From: Advenella mimigardefordensis DPN7
Lineage (GTDB): Bacteria; Pseudomonadota; Gammaproteobacteria; Burkholderiales; Burkholderiaceae_B
Reading direction: 5' to 3'
NCBI RefSeq assembly: GCF_000521505.1
Contig: NZ_CP003915.1
Location: forward strand, 4,526,001-4,590,000
DNA length: 64,000 bases
Under the pieces are notes generated by a model. The model made no database searches and had not been told where the DNA came from. It saw nothing but the letters and a program-made list of their open reading frames with translations. The translations under genes were made by a program, and so were the position numbers. Shown here one piece after another: positions 36,146-45,351 of the stretch. Every line of letters begins with the position of its first letter. Position 1 is the first letter of the stretch.

Positions 36146-37513
36146 TCAATCCAGAATACGTGCCGCATTCAGCACGCCTTGCGGATTAAGCGCGTCACGG
36201 ATGCGGCGCATCACCTGCTGCTGAGTATCATCACGACTGTAATGAAGAAACGGTTTCTTCAGACGACCAATGCCATGCTCGGCAGAAATGCTGCCATTGA
36301 ACCTGCCGGTAAGCGCGTAGACGGCCTCTTCCACCGGAACAATATCGGCTTCCTGCAGATGTCCGGTGGTCAGATGCAAATTGCCATCGCCCAGATGACC
36401 GAACAGCAGGTTACCGGCCTGAGGCCAGCGCTGGCTGAGCTCGGTCATGGCCTGTTCGATAAAGGTGCCCATATCCTTCAGGGGGATACCGATATCGAAG
36501 GCAACAAAGGGACGCAGCGACTCGAAGAGTTTGCCGATGCCATCCCGTATGGCCCACAGGTCTGCCGCCTGTTCCAGACTTTGCGGCACGATGGCGTCAT
36601 GCACGGTGCCATCTTCCAGCACGGTTTCCAGAAAGGTATCGAAGCCGGCATGAAACGTAGGGGTGTCGGCGCCTTCGGTTTCAAGCAATACGGTAAGCGG
36701 CCATTGGCCATTAAAGGGAACGGCGCGGCCGGTCGCGCGGGCGGCCTGCGTCACATAGTCGGCCCACATCACTTCAAAGCTGGACAGCTCCGGCAGCGCA
36801 CTGCGCGCCGCTTTCAGTAGGGGCGCAATCTGCGCGAATGAGGCCAGCCCCACCAGTGCCGAACGCCGTACTTGCGGGCGGGGGAACAGGCGCAATACCA
36901 CCCGCGTGATAATGCCCAGCGTGCCCTCGGTACCGATGAAAAGCTGCTTTAAGTCCAGGCCGGTATTGTTCTTGAGCGTGCGATCCAGCATGGTCATGAT
37001 CGTGCCATCCGGCAGTACGACTTCCAGACCCAGCACCAGTTGCCGGGTGGTGCCATAGCGCAGGACCCGATTGCCACCGGCATTGGTAGCCACGTTGCCA
37101 CCGATCTGACAGGAGCCGCGCGCACCCAGGTCCAGCGGAAAATACCAGCCTTTTTCTTCTACGGCAGCGCACAAGGTGTCCAGTACGACACCGGCCTGCA
37201 CCAGCGCGGTACCACCCGCCTCGTCAATCTCCTCGATCTGATTCAGCAACTCAAGCGACAGCACCACGTCGCCTGCATCGGGCGCGGCGCCGCCGGCCAG
37301 GCCACTGCGGCCACCGGCGATCGTGATTTTTTTGTTGTGGCTGGCGCAGAGCGAGACCAGTGCGGCTACCTGTTCGACCGTGGCAGGCCGCGCCACCAGT
37401 TGCGGAGCACCGGCCTGCAGACCGCTGGCATCGCTGCCATAACGCACAAGCGCGTCGGCATCGGTCAGCACGTTCAGCCCGGCTGGTAATTGGGAGAGAA
37501 AGGAATCAGACAT
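36146..37513 (-). CDS. FAD-linked oxidase, GlcD / D-2-hydroxyglutarate dehydrogenase-like
   Basis: A 455-residue flavoprotein of the same superfamily but a different branch. The FAD motifs are ITIAGGRSGLAGGAAPDAGD and QIGGNVATNAGGNRVLRYGT, and the C-terminal domain has LLFGHLGDGNLHL and SISAEHGIGRLKKPFL. This branch contains D-2-hydroxyglutarate and D-lactate dehydrogenases and GlcD subunits. It lies directly upstream of the paralogue at 34653. No GlcE or GlcF gene is present, so it probably acts without the glycolate-oxidase partners. Confidence 0.88.
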   Translation of the reverse strand: MSDSFLSQLPAGLNVLTDADALVRYGSDASGLQAGAPQLVARPATVEQVAALVSLCASHNKKITIAGGRSGLAGGAAPDAGDVVLSLELLNQIEEIDEAGGTALVQAGVVLDTLCAAVEEKGWYFPLDLGARGSCQIGGNVATNAGGNRVLRYGTTRQLVLGLEVVLPDGTIMTMLDRTLKNNTGLDLKQLFIGTEGTLGIITRVVLRLFPRPQVRRSALVGLASFAQIAPLLKAARSALPELSSFEVMWADYVTQAARATGRAVPFNGQWPLTVLLETEGADTPTFHAGFDTFLETVLEDGTVHDAIVPQSLEQAADLWAIRDGIGKLFESLRPFVAFDIGIPLKDMGTFIEQAMTELSQRWPQAGNLLFGHLGDGNLHLTTGHLQEADIVPVEEAVYALTGRFNGSISAEHGIGRLKKPFLHYSRDDTQQQVMRRIRDALNPQGVLNAARILD

Positions 37514-37600
37514 GAAAAAGGGGGAAATCGTGAAAAAGGGACAGAAGATTTATTCTATACGATTGCCACCCGACAACCGGCGCAGGTCGCCGGTGAACGC

Positions 37601-38281
37601 TTATATCTCGGCCCAGCGGCGCACCAGGTTATGGTAAATGCCCGATAGCGCCAGCACGCTGCTGTGCTCGCCCAGTTCGGCTGCCAACTGCTGAATGGTG
37701 TTATCCATATCAAAAAGCAGGGCGCGCTGGGCATCGTCGCGCACCATGCTCTGTGTCCACAAAATGGCCGCCATGCGCTTGCCTCGCGTCACCGGCGTGA
37801 CCCGGTGCAAGCTGGTCGAAGGGTACACCACCATATGGCCGGCCGGCAGCTTGACGCGCTGCTCGCCGTAGGTGTCCTGAATCACCAGTTCGCCGCCTTC
37901 GTATTCGTCGGGACCGCTAAGAAAAAGCGTGGACGAGACATCGGCACGAATCCGTTCTCCTGTCTGCGGGTCTACACGCAGTGCATTGTCTATATGAAAT
38001 CCGTATTCCTGTTCACCTGCATAGGCATTGAACATGGGGCTGAGGATTTTCAGGGGCAGGTTGGCCGAGATGAAGCGTGTGTTCTGGCTGAGTATCTCCA
38101 GAATCGCATTACCCATGCTTGCAGCTAGCGGATCGGCATCGGACAGTTGTAGATTCTTCTTTTGAGTGGCAGCAAGATAACCTGCGGTACCCCGGCCATC
38201 CACCCACCGTCCTTGCTCCAGTTGCTCTCGCCACTGCATGACGGTATCTGCAGATAGCACATCGGGAATGGTCACTAACAT
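37601..38281 (-). CDS. piuC: Fe(II)/2-oxoglutarate PKHD-type hydroxylase PiuC/YbiX
   Basis: A 226-residue protein of exactly PiuC/YbiX length. Iron ligands are His96 and Asp98 (GFHIDNAL) and His159 (TSLHRVTPV), with Arg169 placed to bind 2-oxoglutarate. ATG 38281 gives the family start MLVTIPDVLS; the frame extends upstream to 38332. PiuC genes habitually sit beside catecholate-siderophore receptor genes, as fiu-ybiX in E. coli, and here the receptor gene lies 149 bp upstream on the same strand. Iron-repressed expression is expected by analogy. Its biochemical substrate is not established. Confidence 0.93.
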   Translation of the reverse strand: MLVTIPDVLSADTVMQWREQLEQGRWVDGRGTAGYLAATQKKNLQLSDADPLAASMGNAILEILSQNTRFISANLPLKILSPMFNAYAGEQEYGFHIDNALRVDPQTGERIRADVSSTLFLSGPDEYEGGELVIQDTYGEQRVKLPAGHMVVYPSTSLHRVTPVTRGKRMAAILWTQSMVRDDAQRALLFDMDNTIQQLAAELGEHSSVLALSGIYHNLVRRWAEI

Positions 38282-38365
38282 AGGAAATAAGGAAAAAGCA
38301 GTCAATATTGCGAAAAATAGCGGCAGGCACAATGCAGTGCCTGCCAGCCTCTTACGGCTTACATT

Positions 38366-38415
38366 AGCTCATATGGGCTCATCAGAACTCATACTGACTC
38401 ATCAGGACTCATATG
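38366..38415. repeat. five 10-bp repeats with phased CTCAT
   Basis: Units AGCTCATATG, GGCTCATCAG, AACTCATACT, GACTCATCAG, GACTCATATG follow each other exactly every 10 bp, consensus nrCTCATnng. They fill most of the gap between the receptor and piuC genes. On the minus strand this gives a series of ATGAG. Confidence 0.85.
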
Positions 38416-38430
38416 AGGGTCGCCATGGCA

Positions 38431-40671
38431 TCAGAACTTGTAGGATGCCGTCAGCATATACGAACGACCCGGACCTACGTTGGCAAAAAGACCCACGTGT
38501 GAAGCGTCATAGACCTCGTTGTTACCCAGATTATTGGCATTGAGCTGGAACGACAGGTTGCTGTTCACGTCGTAACGGACCATGGCATCATACCGCCAGT
38601 AGGAAGGCAGGTAGTAGTTATTGACATCATCCACGAACCGCTTGCCCATGTAGGTCACACCGCCGCCTACCGTTACCTGCTGCAGCACTTTGTACGTTGT
38701 CCAGACACTGGCGCTTTGCCGGGCGATGAACTTCATCTGATTACCATCGTAAACGTTTTTGCCGCTACGATAGTGCCTGATCTTCGGATCCAGCCATGAC
38801 CATGAGGCCCAGATATCCCATTTGGGGGTAAGCGCACCGGCCACGCCCAGCTCAAGACCACGAACGCGATTGCTGCCACTCAGGGTCACATCGCCGGTCA
38901 GCGGATCGGTGGAACGGGCATCGGTTTTGTCTGTCTGGAACAGGGCACCGGTCACAGACAACTGCTGGTCTAACAGATCCCATTTGGTGCCCAGCTCCCA
39001 GCTACGACTGCGCTCGGGCTTCAGATCACGCACCTGAGCCGCACCGGCTGCGCCATCTGCACCACCGTTCTGACCGAGGTTCTCACCCGATGGATTGGAG
39101 GACGTGCTATAGCTCAGATAGATGCTGCCGTAGGGCACCGGTTTATAGACGACGCCTGCCTGGTAGTTCCAGAAGCTGTCCTTGCGGCTGGCACGGGTGT
39201 TCTGCACGCGGAACTGGTCAAAACGCAGGCCCAGGTTGATTGACCACTGCGGGTTCAGTTCCATTGTGTCAAATACATAGACCGATTGGGTTTTGATGTC
39301 CCCGTCTTTTTCTCGGGAGCCGTAATTCAGGCGATAGGCGTCGTTCCGTCCTGAGTTCGGATCATAAAGAGAATCAAGCTCGCCCTTGCGGGAGGTGATC
39401 GGCGTACCCGATATCTCTTTGGAATAAACATCTTCCTTGCTGAACTCCAGACCGACGTTCATATTGTGTTTTACCGATCCGGTATAGAACGTTCCAAACA
39501 GATCGGTCTGGTTGATCAGCGACTGGGTTGAGCGCCAGCGTGCCCGGTCCTTGCGGGTAAATTGCGCGCCAGGGCCTTCAGTAGCGCAAAGGCCCTTCGC
39601 GCCTGCCGTGCAATGGTCAAAGGTAGGGCGACTCATCAGATAATGATTCAGGGTCCGGGTATAACGGGTCAGGTTCCTGATCGTAAAATGCTGATTGATA
39701 TCATGTTCCGCCAGGGCAGTAGCCGTGTCGAATGCGTTCTTACGGAAATCCACGCCACGACGGCCATAGTAGTTATCGCGGTCAACTTTCGGCGGCGTCC
39801 TGCGGCCCGGATTAGCCGCATTGGCAAACGGTACGCCCAGGTCGGGCATATCCTTGTTCTCGATATGCGAATAGCTCAGGGTCAGCCTGGTGGGCGTATT
39901 CAGGCCGAAAGCGATAGAAGGCGCAATCCCCCAGCGATTGATATCCACGCCATCGCGACCCGGCATTTCGCCACCCATTTTCATGGCATTCAGGCGGAAC
40001 GCGCCGCTGTCTGAAAATGGGTAGTTACCGTCAAGCGTGCTTTCCCACTGGCCGGATGTGCCGTAACCAGCGGTCACGCCGAAGAAATTATCCAGTTTCG
40101 GGGTTTTGGTGACCAGATTGATGCTGCCACCGGTGCCGCCACGACCAGAGAGGACTGAGCTGGGGCCCTTGACCACTTCGACCGCTTCCAGGTTGAAGGT
40201 CGCATGCGAGCCTCGTGCATAATCACGTGCGCCGTCAATAAAAATATCGGTACTGGCTTCATAGCCGCGGATGAAGGGACGGTCACCTGTGGGCGTACCA
40301 CCTTCACCAGACCCCAATGTAATACCCGGTGTGGTGCGCAATACATCGGCCAGGGACGAGGCGCCGCGATCGTGCATCAGTTTTTCAGGAATGACCGTAA
40401 TTGACTTGGGCGTTTCCTGCAGCTTCGCACCGAATTTTCTGCTTTGTATATGTCTGGCCTGATAGCCTGCTTCGCTCTGCGCGAAGACTGCGGGCAATGT
40501 CCCTGCGTGAATACCGGGAACGGATACCTCTTGCGCATAAACCGGGGTGGCCACCAATGCGCCCGTCACCAGCGCACCCGGTACCAGCCTACGCCGGAAG
40601 GCCGGGGCAAAGCTTTCTCTGCTCAGCAACGGTCGGACAGTTGTCCTGCTGGGATTGTTGATAGTACTCAT
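38431..40671 (-). CDS. fiu: TonB-dependent catecholate siderophore receptor, Fiu-like
   Basis: A 746-residue outer-membrane receptor. A long signal peptide ends near PVYAQ. The plug domain (about 80-200) has ETPKSITVIPEKLMHDRGA, TTPGITLGSGEGG, DRPFIRGYEASTDIFIDGAR and VVKGPSSVLSGRGGTGGSIN. The 22-strand barrel ends in YMLTASYKF with the terminal Phe. The GEGG-DRPFIRGY pattern matches Fiu-type receptors for catechols and catechol-conjugated compounds. ATG 40671 follows GAGGAAATCA; the frame begins at a TTG 12 bp earlier. A Fur-like site lies about 200 bp upstream. Confidence 0.92.
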   Translation of the reverse strand: MSTINNPSRTTVRPLLSRESFAPAFRRRLVPGALVTGALVATPVYAQEVSVPGIHAGTLPAVFAQSEAGYQARHIQSRKFGAKLQETPKSITVIPEKLMHDRGASSLADVLRTTPGITLGSGEGGTPTGDRPFIRGYEASTDIFIDGARDYARGSHATFNLEAVEVVKGPSSVLSGRGGTGGSINLVTKTPKLDNFFGVTAGYGTSGQWESTLDGNYPFSDSGAFRLNAMKMGGEMPGRDGVDINRWGIAPSIAFGLNTPTRLTLSYSHIENKDMPDLGVPFANAANPGRRTPPKVDRDNYYGRRGVDFRKNAFDTATALAEHDINQHFTIRNLTRYTRTLNHYLMSRPTFDHCTAGAKGLCATEGPGAQFTRKDRARWRSTQSLINQTDLFGTFYTGSVKHNMNVGLEFSKEDVYSKEISGTPITSRKGELDSLYDPNSGRNDAYRLNYGSREKDGDIKTQSVYVFDTMELNPQWSINLGLRFDQFRVQNTRASRKDSFWNYQAGVVYKPVPYGSIYLSYSTSSNPSGENLGQNGGADGAAGAAQVRDLKPERSRSWELGTKWDLLDQQLSVTGALFQTDKTDARSTDPLTGDVTLSGSNRVRGLELGVAGALTPKWDIWASWSWLDPKIRHYRSGKNVYDGNQMKFIARQSASVWTTYKVLQQVTVGGGVTYMGKRFVDDVNNYYLPSYWRYDAMVRYDVNSNLSFQLNANNLGNNEVYDASHVGLFANVGPGRSYMLTASYKF

Positions 40672-40872
40672 TGATTTCCTCAACCTGTGACAAAAAAACG
40701 GAAGGCTGACACTACCCGGAAATCGATATTACGGCCTGGCGTGTGACACGCTTCAGCCTTTGCTGGCAATGGCAAACCTGGGGTGGTAAAACGACACTAC
40801 CGCCCATCACGACACGATCATGTCGCACGATGCCACAGGACCTGATTGATCCGGGCGCAGCAGCAGACGAAC

Positions 40873-40891
40873 GATAATAAGATATATTCTC
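40873..40891 (-). promoter_or_regulatory. candidate Fur box upstream of the TonB receptor
   Basis: GATAATAAGATATATTCTC matches the classical 19-bp Fur consensus at 13 positions by my count, including GATAAT and ATT-TC. It lies 202 bp upstream of the receptor ATG in an A/T-rich patch. The distance is rather long, so a long leader would be needed. Confidence 0.4.
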
Positions 40892-41002
40892 ATTTGATAC
40901 AATATGTCACATTATTGATGGGAATGGAATATATTCATTTTTTGTAAAGTTCGTGGTTTTCCTGCAGCTGGTACATAAGCATTTTTGAAATTGAGCAAAT
41001 TT

Positions 41003-41036
41003 GTTTTTTAAAGTTGTTCGTTTTTTAAAGTTGTTC
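41003..41036. repeat. perfect 17-bp tandem duplication
   Basis: GTTTTTTAAAGTTGTTC occurs twice back to back (41003-41019, 41020-41036). It lies in the non-coding stretch 40672-41208, which otherwise holds only the Fur-like site and a terminator. Confidence 0.9.
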
Positions 41037-41153
41037 GGTATGTATAGGTGGTTCAGCACGCATAGCGGGGTTCAGAGGCCATTGAGGGCACGGCGCCCTT
41101 TTCCGGCTGCTGTTGTTCAACGGAACAATGCTGGCGAGGGCAGCCGACCGGCC

Positions 41154-41184
41154 AAAAAAAGCCACTCCTACAGCAGGAATGGCT
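41154..41184 (-). terminator. rho-independent terminator after the MliC-like gene
   Basis: AGCCACTCCT (41160-41169) and AGGAATGGCT (41175-41184) pair with one mismatch. On the minus strand TTTTTTT follows. It lies 25 bp after the lipoprotein stop. Confidence 0.85.
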
Positions 41185-41208
41185 TTCTGTCGCTGGCAAA
41201 GGGCCTAT

Positions 41209-41589
41209 TCAGCCCGGATTGCACTCTCTGGCGACGACCACTGCCCGGCCGTTGCGCCCGACCTTAAGCAGACGACTGCCCTGATGGGTATTGACCGATT
41301 GCGGGGTGACGGCGCCACTGGCAATCCAGGTAACCGTTCCATTGGTAAATGCTGTCGCATCCCCATCGGTCTGGTCTGCACGCGCAAGTTCATACGTCTG
41401 GCGCCTGTCGCTCACAGTCACTTTGGTCGCCTTGTCGTTGACGAACTGATAGGCCACGCCCAGTTGGCGGTTACCAGTACAGCTATAAACGGAATGCTGT
41501 GTATGGCTAAGATTATCGCTGTCCGCTGATCCGGTGGCGCATCCGGCCAGTACCATGCTGGCCAAAGCCGGGACTAAAATCAAACGCAT
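41209..41589 (-). CDS. MliC-like lipoprotein (putative C-type lysozyme inhibitor)
   Basis: A 126-residue lipoprotein: the signal peptide MRLILVPALASMVLAGC has the lipobox LAGC. The mature part begins near HSVYSCTGNRQLGVAYQF, like the Y-x-C-x-x-G start of the MliC domain, and a second Cys near the end (VAREC) could form the conserved disulfide. MliC proteins inhibit host c-type lysozyme from the cell envelope. AAAGGAGAAGGC precedes ATG 41589; the frame extends far upstream without support. It lies between two terminators and so is monocistronic. Confidence 0.78.
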   Translation of the reverse strand: MRLILVPALASMVLAGCATGSADSDNLSHTQHSVYSCTGNRQLGVAYQFVNDKATKVTVSDRRQTYELARADQTDGDATAFTNGTVTWIASGAVTPQSVNTHQGSRLLKVGRNGRAVVVARECNPG

Positions 41590-41761
41590 GCCTTCTCCTT
41601 TGTTGAAAATAGTCTGATTGTAGTCAAACAATGCCGTGCGCATGATGACAAATCGACTTGATGACGAGACGTCCTGCGCTCCTGCCCGATTTTTCCCCGG
41701 AAATATGCGCGCCGCACGCATTATTCTTCTTATGAACGCTTCATCTGCGAGCCATGAACGC

Positions 41762-41788
41762 GAAAAAGCCACCCTTTAAGGGGTGGCT
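41762..41788 (-). terminator. rho-independent terminator ending the rplC-rpsQ operon
   Basis: AGCCACCC (41767-41774), loop tttaag, GGGTGGCT (41781-41788). Read on the minus strand it continues TTTTTCGC. It lies about 90 bp beyond the rpsQ stop. Confidence 0.8.
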
Positions 41789-41878
41789 TCGGTACTTCTT
41801 CTTCGCATACCGGCTATCTGCACCATCGCAGGCCTGCAACATGCACAGGCCCGTCAGGTGACGGGCGCCGGACAAGCA

Positions 41879-42160
41879 TCAGATGACGCGGGCGGCCTCA
41901 ATAAGACGAACAACACTCCACGATTTGCTGCGTGAAATAGGACGACCTTCAGCAATTTCTACTGTGTCGCCTTCGTTGATCTCATTGGATTCGTCATGCG
42001 CTTTGTACTTGTTTGAACGGACCACGATTTTGCCGTAGATGGGGTGCTTCACGCGACGTTCTACCAGAACGACGACGGATTTGTCCATCTTGTTGCTAAC
42101 CACTTTACCGATCAGGGTACGCTGACGCTTTGCGGGTGTCGTTTGCGTTGTTTCGCTCAT
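41879..42160 (-). CDS. rpsQ: 30S ribosomal protein S17
   Basis: A 93-residue S17: [49 protein letters not shown] and [11 protein letters not shown] are conserved. It binds 16S rRNA early in 30S assembly. Slightly longer than the E. coli protein (84) because of the N-terminal [11 protein letters not shown]. It is the last gene of the operon; rplN does not follow within the window, since a terminator and the lipoprotein gene come next. Confidence 0.97.
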   Translation of the reverse strand: MSETTQTTPAKRQRTLIGKVVSNKMDKSVVVLVERRVKHPIYGKIVVRSNKYKAHDESNEINEGDTVEIAEGRPISRSKSWSVVRLIEAARVI

Positions 42161-42161
42161 T

Positions 42162-42356
42162 TTACTTACCTGCAGCTTTTTCAGTCATGACGGTGCGTAC
42201 ACGCGCGATGTCGCGACGCACTTTCAACAACTGACTAGTGTTGGACAGCTGCTGAGTAGCGCGCTGCATACGCAGGCTAAATTGCGCCCTCAACAGGCTT
42301 TCGAGCTCTTTGGACAGCTCTGTCGTCTCTTTCGAACGGAGTTCACTTGCTTTCAT
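42162..42356 (-). CDS. rpmC: 50S ribosomal protein L29
   Basis: A 64-residue L29, beginning [20 protein letters not shown] and ending [14 protein letters not shown]. It sits at the polypeptide exit tunnel next to L23. The open frame extends to 42605 within rplP, but the ATG at 42356 gives the family start and follows AAGGAGAGATTC. Spacing to rpsQ is 1 bp. Confidence 0.96.
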   Translation of the reverse strand: MKASELRSKETTELSKELESLLRAQFSLRMQRATQQLSNTSQLLKVRRDIARVRTVMTEKAAGK

Positions 42357-42366
42357 GAATCTCTCC

Positions 42367-42783
42367 TTAAGCGCCGAAGTGACGTGTGACAAACGTTGTC
42401 GCGATTGGCAGCTTGGCCGCTGCCAGACGGAACGCCTCACGTGCCAGCTCTTCGCTGACGCCGTCCATTTCGTACAATACTTTACCAGGCTGGATCTCGG
42501 CGACCCAGTACTCCGGGTTACCTTTACCGTTACCCATCCGGACCTCAGCAGGTTTCTGAGAGATCGGTTTGTCTGGGAAAATACGGATCCAGATACGGCC
42601 GCCACGTTTAATGTGACGGGTCATGGCACGACGGGCTGCCTCAATCTGGCGAGCCGTCAGACGGCCGCGACCAGTCGCTTTCAGACCGAAGTCGCCAAAG
42701 TTTACATTGGTACCGCGCGTAGCCAGACCGGTATTACGGCCTTTCTGCTCTTTACGGTATTTCCTGCGTGCTGGTGACAACAT
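42367..42783 (-). CDS. rplP: 50S ribosomal protein L16
   Basis: A 138-residue L16 with the family start [59 protein letters not shown] and the closing [18 protein letters not shown]. It binds near the A-site finger of 23S rRNA. The Arg at the position hydroxylated by YcfD in E. coli cannot be judged by eye. It starts 2 bp after rpsC. Confidence 0.97.
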   Translation of the reverse strand: MLSPARRKYRKEQKGRNTGLATRGTNVNFGDFGLKATGRGRLTARQIEAARRAMTRHIKRGGRIWIRIFPDKPISQKPAEVRMGNGKGNPEYWVAEIQPGKVLYEMDGVSEELAREAFRLAAAKLPIATTFVTRHFGA

Positions 42784-42785
42784 AA

Positions 42786-43589
42786 TTATTCTCCTTCTGT
42801 CGCTGCTGCGGCTGGCGCTGCAGCATCACCTGCTTTGCGACCACTGTTGCGACCACGGCCGCCTGGACGACGCTGTCCATCAGGACGGTCACCGCGAGGA
42901 CGACGTGGGCGACGCTCATCTTCACGAGGAGCAGCAGCCACTTCAGCGGGCATTTCGCCGTTAGGCAGCAGATCACCTTTGTAAACCCAGACTTTGATAC
43001 CAATAATACCGTAGGTAGTCTGTGCTTCAGAGGTACCGTAATCGATGATGGCGCGCAGGGTGTGCAGAGGCACACGACCTTCACGATACCATTCGGTACG
43101 GGCGATCTCGATACCATTCAGACGGCCGGAAGACATGATCTTGATACCCTGCGCACCCAGGCGCATGGCGTTCTGCATCGCACGTTTCATGGCGCGACGG
43201 AACATGATCCGTTTTTCCAGCTGCTGAGCGATGGAATCAGCGATCAGCTGAGCATCGGTTTCAGGCTTGCGAATTTCTTCGATATTAACGTGAACCGGCA
43301 CGCCCATCAGGCGCTGCAGATCTGACTTCAGGCTCTCGATATCTTCGCCGCGCTTACCGATGACAACACCGGGACGCGCTGAAAATACTGTGATCCGTGC
43401 ATTTTTTGCAGGACGCTCGATCAGGACGCGACCAACGGATGCGTTTTTCAGTTTCCGTTTCAGGTACTCGCGAACGCGGACGTCTTCGGCCAGCATTGTG
43501 CCGTAGTCTTTATCGTCAGCGTACCAGCGTGAGCTCCAGTTACGGTTAACTGCGAGACGGAACCCGGTAGGGTGAATTTTCTGACCCAT
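42786..43589 (-). CDS. rpsC: 30S ribosomal protein S3 with extended basic tail
   Basis: A 267-residue S3: [20 protein letters not shown], a KH domain ([20 protein letters not shown]) and the S3 C-terminal domain (AEWYREGR-type [20 protein letters not shown]). The chain is about 34 residues longer than E. coli S3. The extra part is an Arg/Gly-rich then Ala-rich tail ([20 protein letters not shown], then [10 protein letters not shown]), as is common in related betaproteobacteria. S3 forms part of the mRNA entry site. Confidence 0.97.
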   Translation of the reverse strand: MGQKIHPTGFRLAVNRNWSSRWYADDKDYGTMLAEDVRVREYLKRKLKNASVGRVLIERPAKNARITVFSARPGVVIGKRGEDIESLKSDLQRLMGVPVHVNIEEIRKPETDAQLIADSIAQQLEKRIMFRRAMKRAMQNAMRLGAQGIKIMSSGRLNGIEIARTEWYREGRVPLHTLRAIIDYGTSEAQTTYGIIGIKVWVYKGDLLPNGEMPAEVAAAPREDERRPRRPRGDRPDGQRRPGGRGRNSGRKAGDAAAPAAAATEGE

Positions 43590-43598
43590 TGTGACTCC

Positions 43599-43928
43599 TT
43601 ATGCGCCGACTTTGACCACAATGTGGCAAGTCTGCTTCTCGATACGGTTACCGCGGCCTTTGGCCCTTGCGGAGAATCGCTTCATTGACTGAGCTTTGTC
43701 GACATAGATTGTCGTTACTTTCAGTTCGTCAATATCGGCACCATCATTGTGCTCGGCATTCGCAATTGCGGATTCCAGGGCTTTCTTGACGATACCAGCG
43801 GCTTTTTTAGGTGTGAATGTAAGGATATTCAACGCATGTGCCACAGACTTGCCACGGATCATGTCCGCAACCAGACGGGTTTTTTGCGCAGAGATATGTA
43901 CACCACGAATAACGGCTGTAGTTTCCAT
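43599..43928 (-). CDS. rplV: 50S ribosomal protein L22
   Basis: A 109-residue L22: [40 protein letters not shown] and the tunnel-lining hairpin [19 protein letters not shown]. No change at the macrolide-related loop is obvious. It is 9 bp from rpsC and 3 bp from rpsS. Confidence 0.97.
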   Translation of the reverse strand: METTAVIRGVHISAQKTRLVADMIRGKSVAHALNILTFTPKKAAGIVKKALESAIANAEHNDGADIDELKVTTIYVDKAQSMKRFSARAKGRGNRIEKQTCHIVVKVGA

Positions 43929-43931
43929 CGC

Positions 43932-44207
43932 TTACCTCTTAGACTTTTTGTCTGCAGCATGGCCCTTGTATGTACGGGTATGCGCAAACTCGCCAAGCTT
44001 GTGACCAACCATATTTTCGTTCACATACACAGGCACGTGCTGACGGCCATTGTGAACAGCAATTGTCAAGCCGATGAAATCAGGCAGGATGGTTGAACGA
44101 CGCGACCAGGTTTTGATCGGTTTTTTCTCTTTCCCATCGACAGCGGCATCCACTTTTTTGAGCAGGTGGGCGTCTACGAAAGGACCTTTTTTAATAGAAC
44201 GTGACAT
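43932..44207 (-). CDS. rpsS: 30S ribosomal protein S19
   Basis: A 91-residue S19 with [39 protein letters not shown] and [17 protein letters not shown]. It sits on the 30S head and forms a complex with S13. Family length (92 in E. coli). Confidence 0.98.
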   Translation of the reverse strand: MSRSIKKGPFVDAHLLKKVDAAVDGKEKKPIKTWSRRSTILPDFIGLTIAVHNGRQHVPVYVNENMVGHKLGEFAHTRTYKGHAADKKSKR

Positions 44208-44219
44208 TTAGTTCGCCCC

Positions 44220-45047
44220 TTATTTACGCTTACGACGTGACACAATCATTGAGTCAGTACGCTTGTTGCGGCGGGTTTTGAAGCCTTTGGCCGGTGTACC
44301 CCATGGGCTGACCGGTTCACGTGCTTCGCCTGTACGGCCTTCACCACCACCGTGTGGGTGATCAACCGGGTTCATGGCAACACCACGAACGGTCGGACGA
44401 ATACCACGCCAACGCATCGCACCGGCTTTACCGTATTGACGCAGGCTGTGATCGCCGTTGCTGACTTCACCGATTGTCGCGCGGCAATCAATATGCACGC
44501 GGCGAACTTCACCGGAACGCAGGCGGACCTGAGCGTAAATGCCTTCACGGGCCATCAGTACAGCGGATGCACCGGCGGAACGGGCGATTTGCGCGCCTTT
44601 GCCTGGCAGCATTTCGATGCAGTGGATGGTTGAACCGATAGGAATGTTACGGATCGGCATGGTGTTACCCACACGGATAGGTACTTCCTTGCCGGACAAC
44701 AGTGAAGCGCCGACTTCCAGACCACGAGGAGCGATGATGTAACGACGCTCGCCGTCTGCATAGCAAAGCAGGGCAATGTGTGCAGTACGGTTAGGATCGT
44801 ATTCCAGGCGTTCTACCTTGGCAGGGATACCATCCTTGTTGCGACGGAAATCAACGACGCGGTAATGGCTCTTATGGCCACCGCCACGATGACGAACAGT
44901 AATGTGACCGTTGTTGTTACGGCCGGAACTACGTTTCTGCGGCTCAACCAGGGCAGCAAAAGGCGCGCCTTTATGCAGCTCAGGGTGAACCACCTTGATC
45001 ATGCCGCGACGGCCGGCAGACGTTGGTTTTGTTTTAACTAAGGCCAT
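44220..45047 (-). CDS. rplB: 50S ribosomal protein L2
   Basis: A 275-residue L2: [40 protein letters not shown] and the peptidyl-transferase-near segment [20 protein letters not shown] with the conserved His. It is essential for subunit joining and peptidyl transfer. It is spaced 12 bp from rpsS and 1 bp from rplW. Confidence 0.98.
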   Translation of the reverse strand: MALVKTKPTSAGRRGMIKVVHPELHKGAPFAALVEPQKRSSGRNNNGHITVRHRGGGHKSHYRVVDFRRNKDGIPAKVERLEYDPNRTAHIALLCYADGERRYIIAPRGLEVGASLLSGKEVPIRVGNTMPIRNIPIGSTIHCIEMLPGKGAQIARSAGASAVLMAREGIYAQVRLRSGEVRRVHIDCRATIGEVSNGDHSLRQYGKAGAMRWRGIRPTVRGVAMNPVDHPHGGGEGRTGEAREPVSPWGTPAKGFKTRRNKRTDSMIVSRRKRK

Positions 45048-45048
45048 C

Positions 45049-45351
45049 TCAGTTTACCTCCGTAAAGTCGAGTTCCTGACCTTTCTTCAGTGAAACGTAG
45101 GCAATACGGTTGGCTTTGCGACGACCGGTAAAACGGCCTGAACGCTTGACCTTACCTTTACGGTTCAGTACAGAGACGGAATCAACTTCAACTTTGAACA
45201 GCATTTCAACAGCTGCTTTCACTTCGGGCTTGGTTGCATCAGGTGCAACACGCAGCGCGATTTGGGGTTTCTCACCAGATTCGGCGATGAATGTCGCTTT
45301 TTCGGTGATGACGGGAGCCAAAATCACTTGCAATAGACGTTCTGCTTTCAT
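45049..45351 (-). CDS. rplW: 50S ribosomal protein L23
   Basis: A 100-residue L23: [40 protein letters not shown] and [20 protein letters not shown]. At the tunnel exit it docks SRP and trigger factor. Its start overlaps the rplD stop by 4 bp (ATGA), indicating translational coupling. Confidence 0.97.
   Translation of the reverse strand: MKAERLLQVILAPVITEKATFIAESGEKPQIALRVAPDATKPEVKAAVEMLFKVEVDSVSVLNRKGKVKRSGRFTGRRKANRIAYVSLKKGQELDFTEVN

Noticed and set aside
42357..42605. N-terminal extension of L29
   Set aside because: The extra 83 residues overlap rplP in another frame; the ATG at 42356 with its ribosome site gives the normal 64-residue L29.
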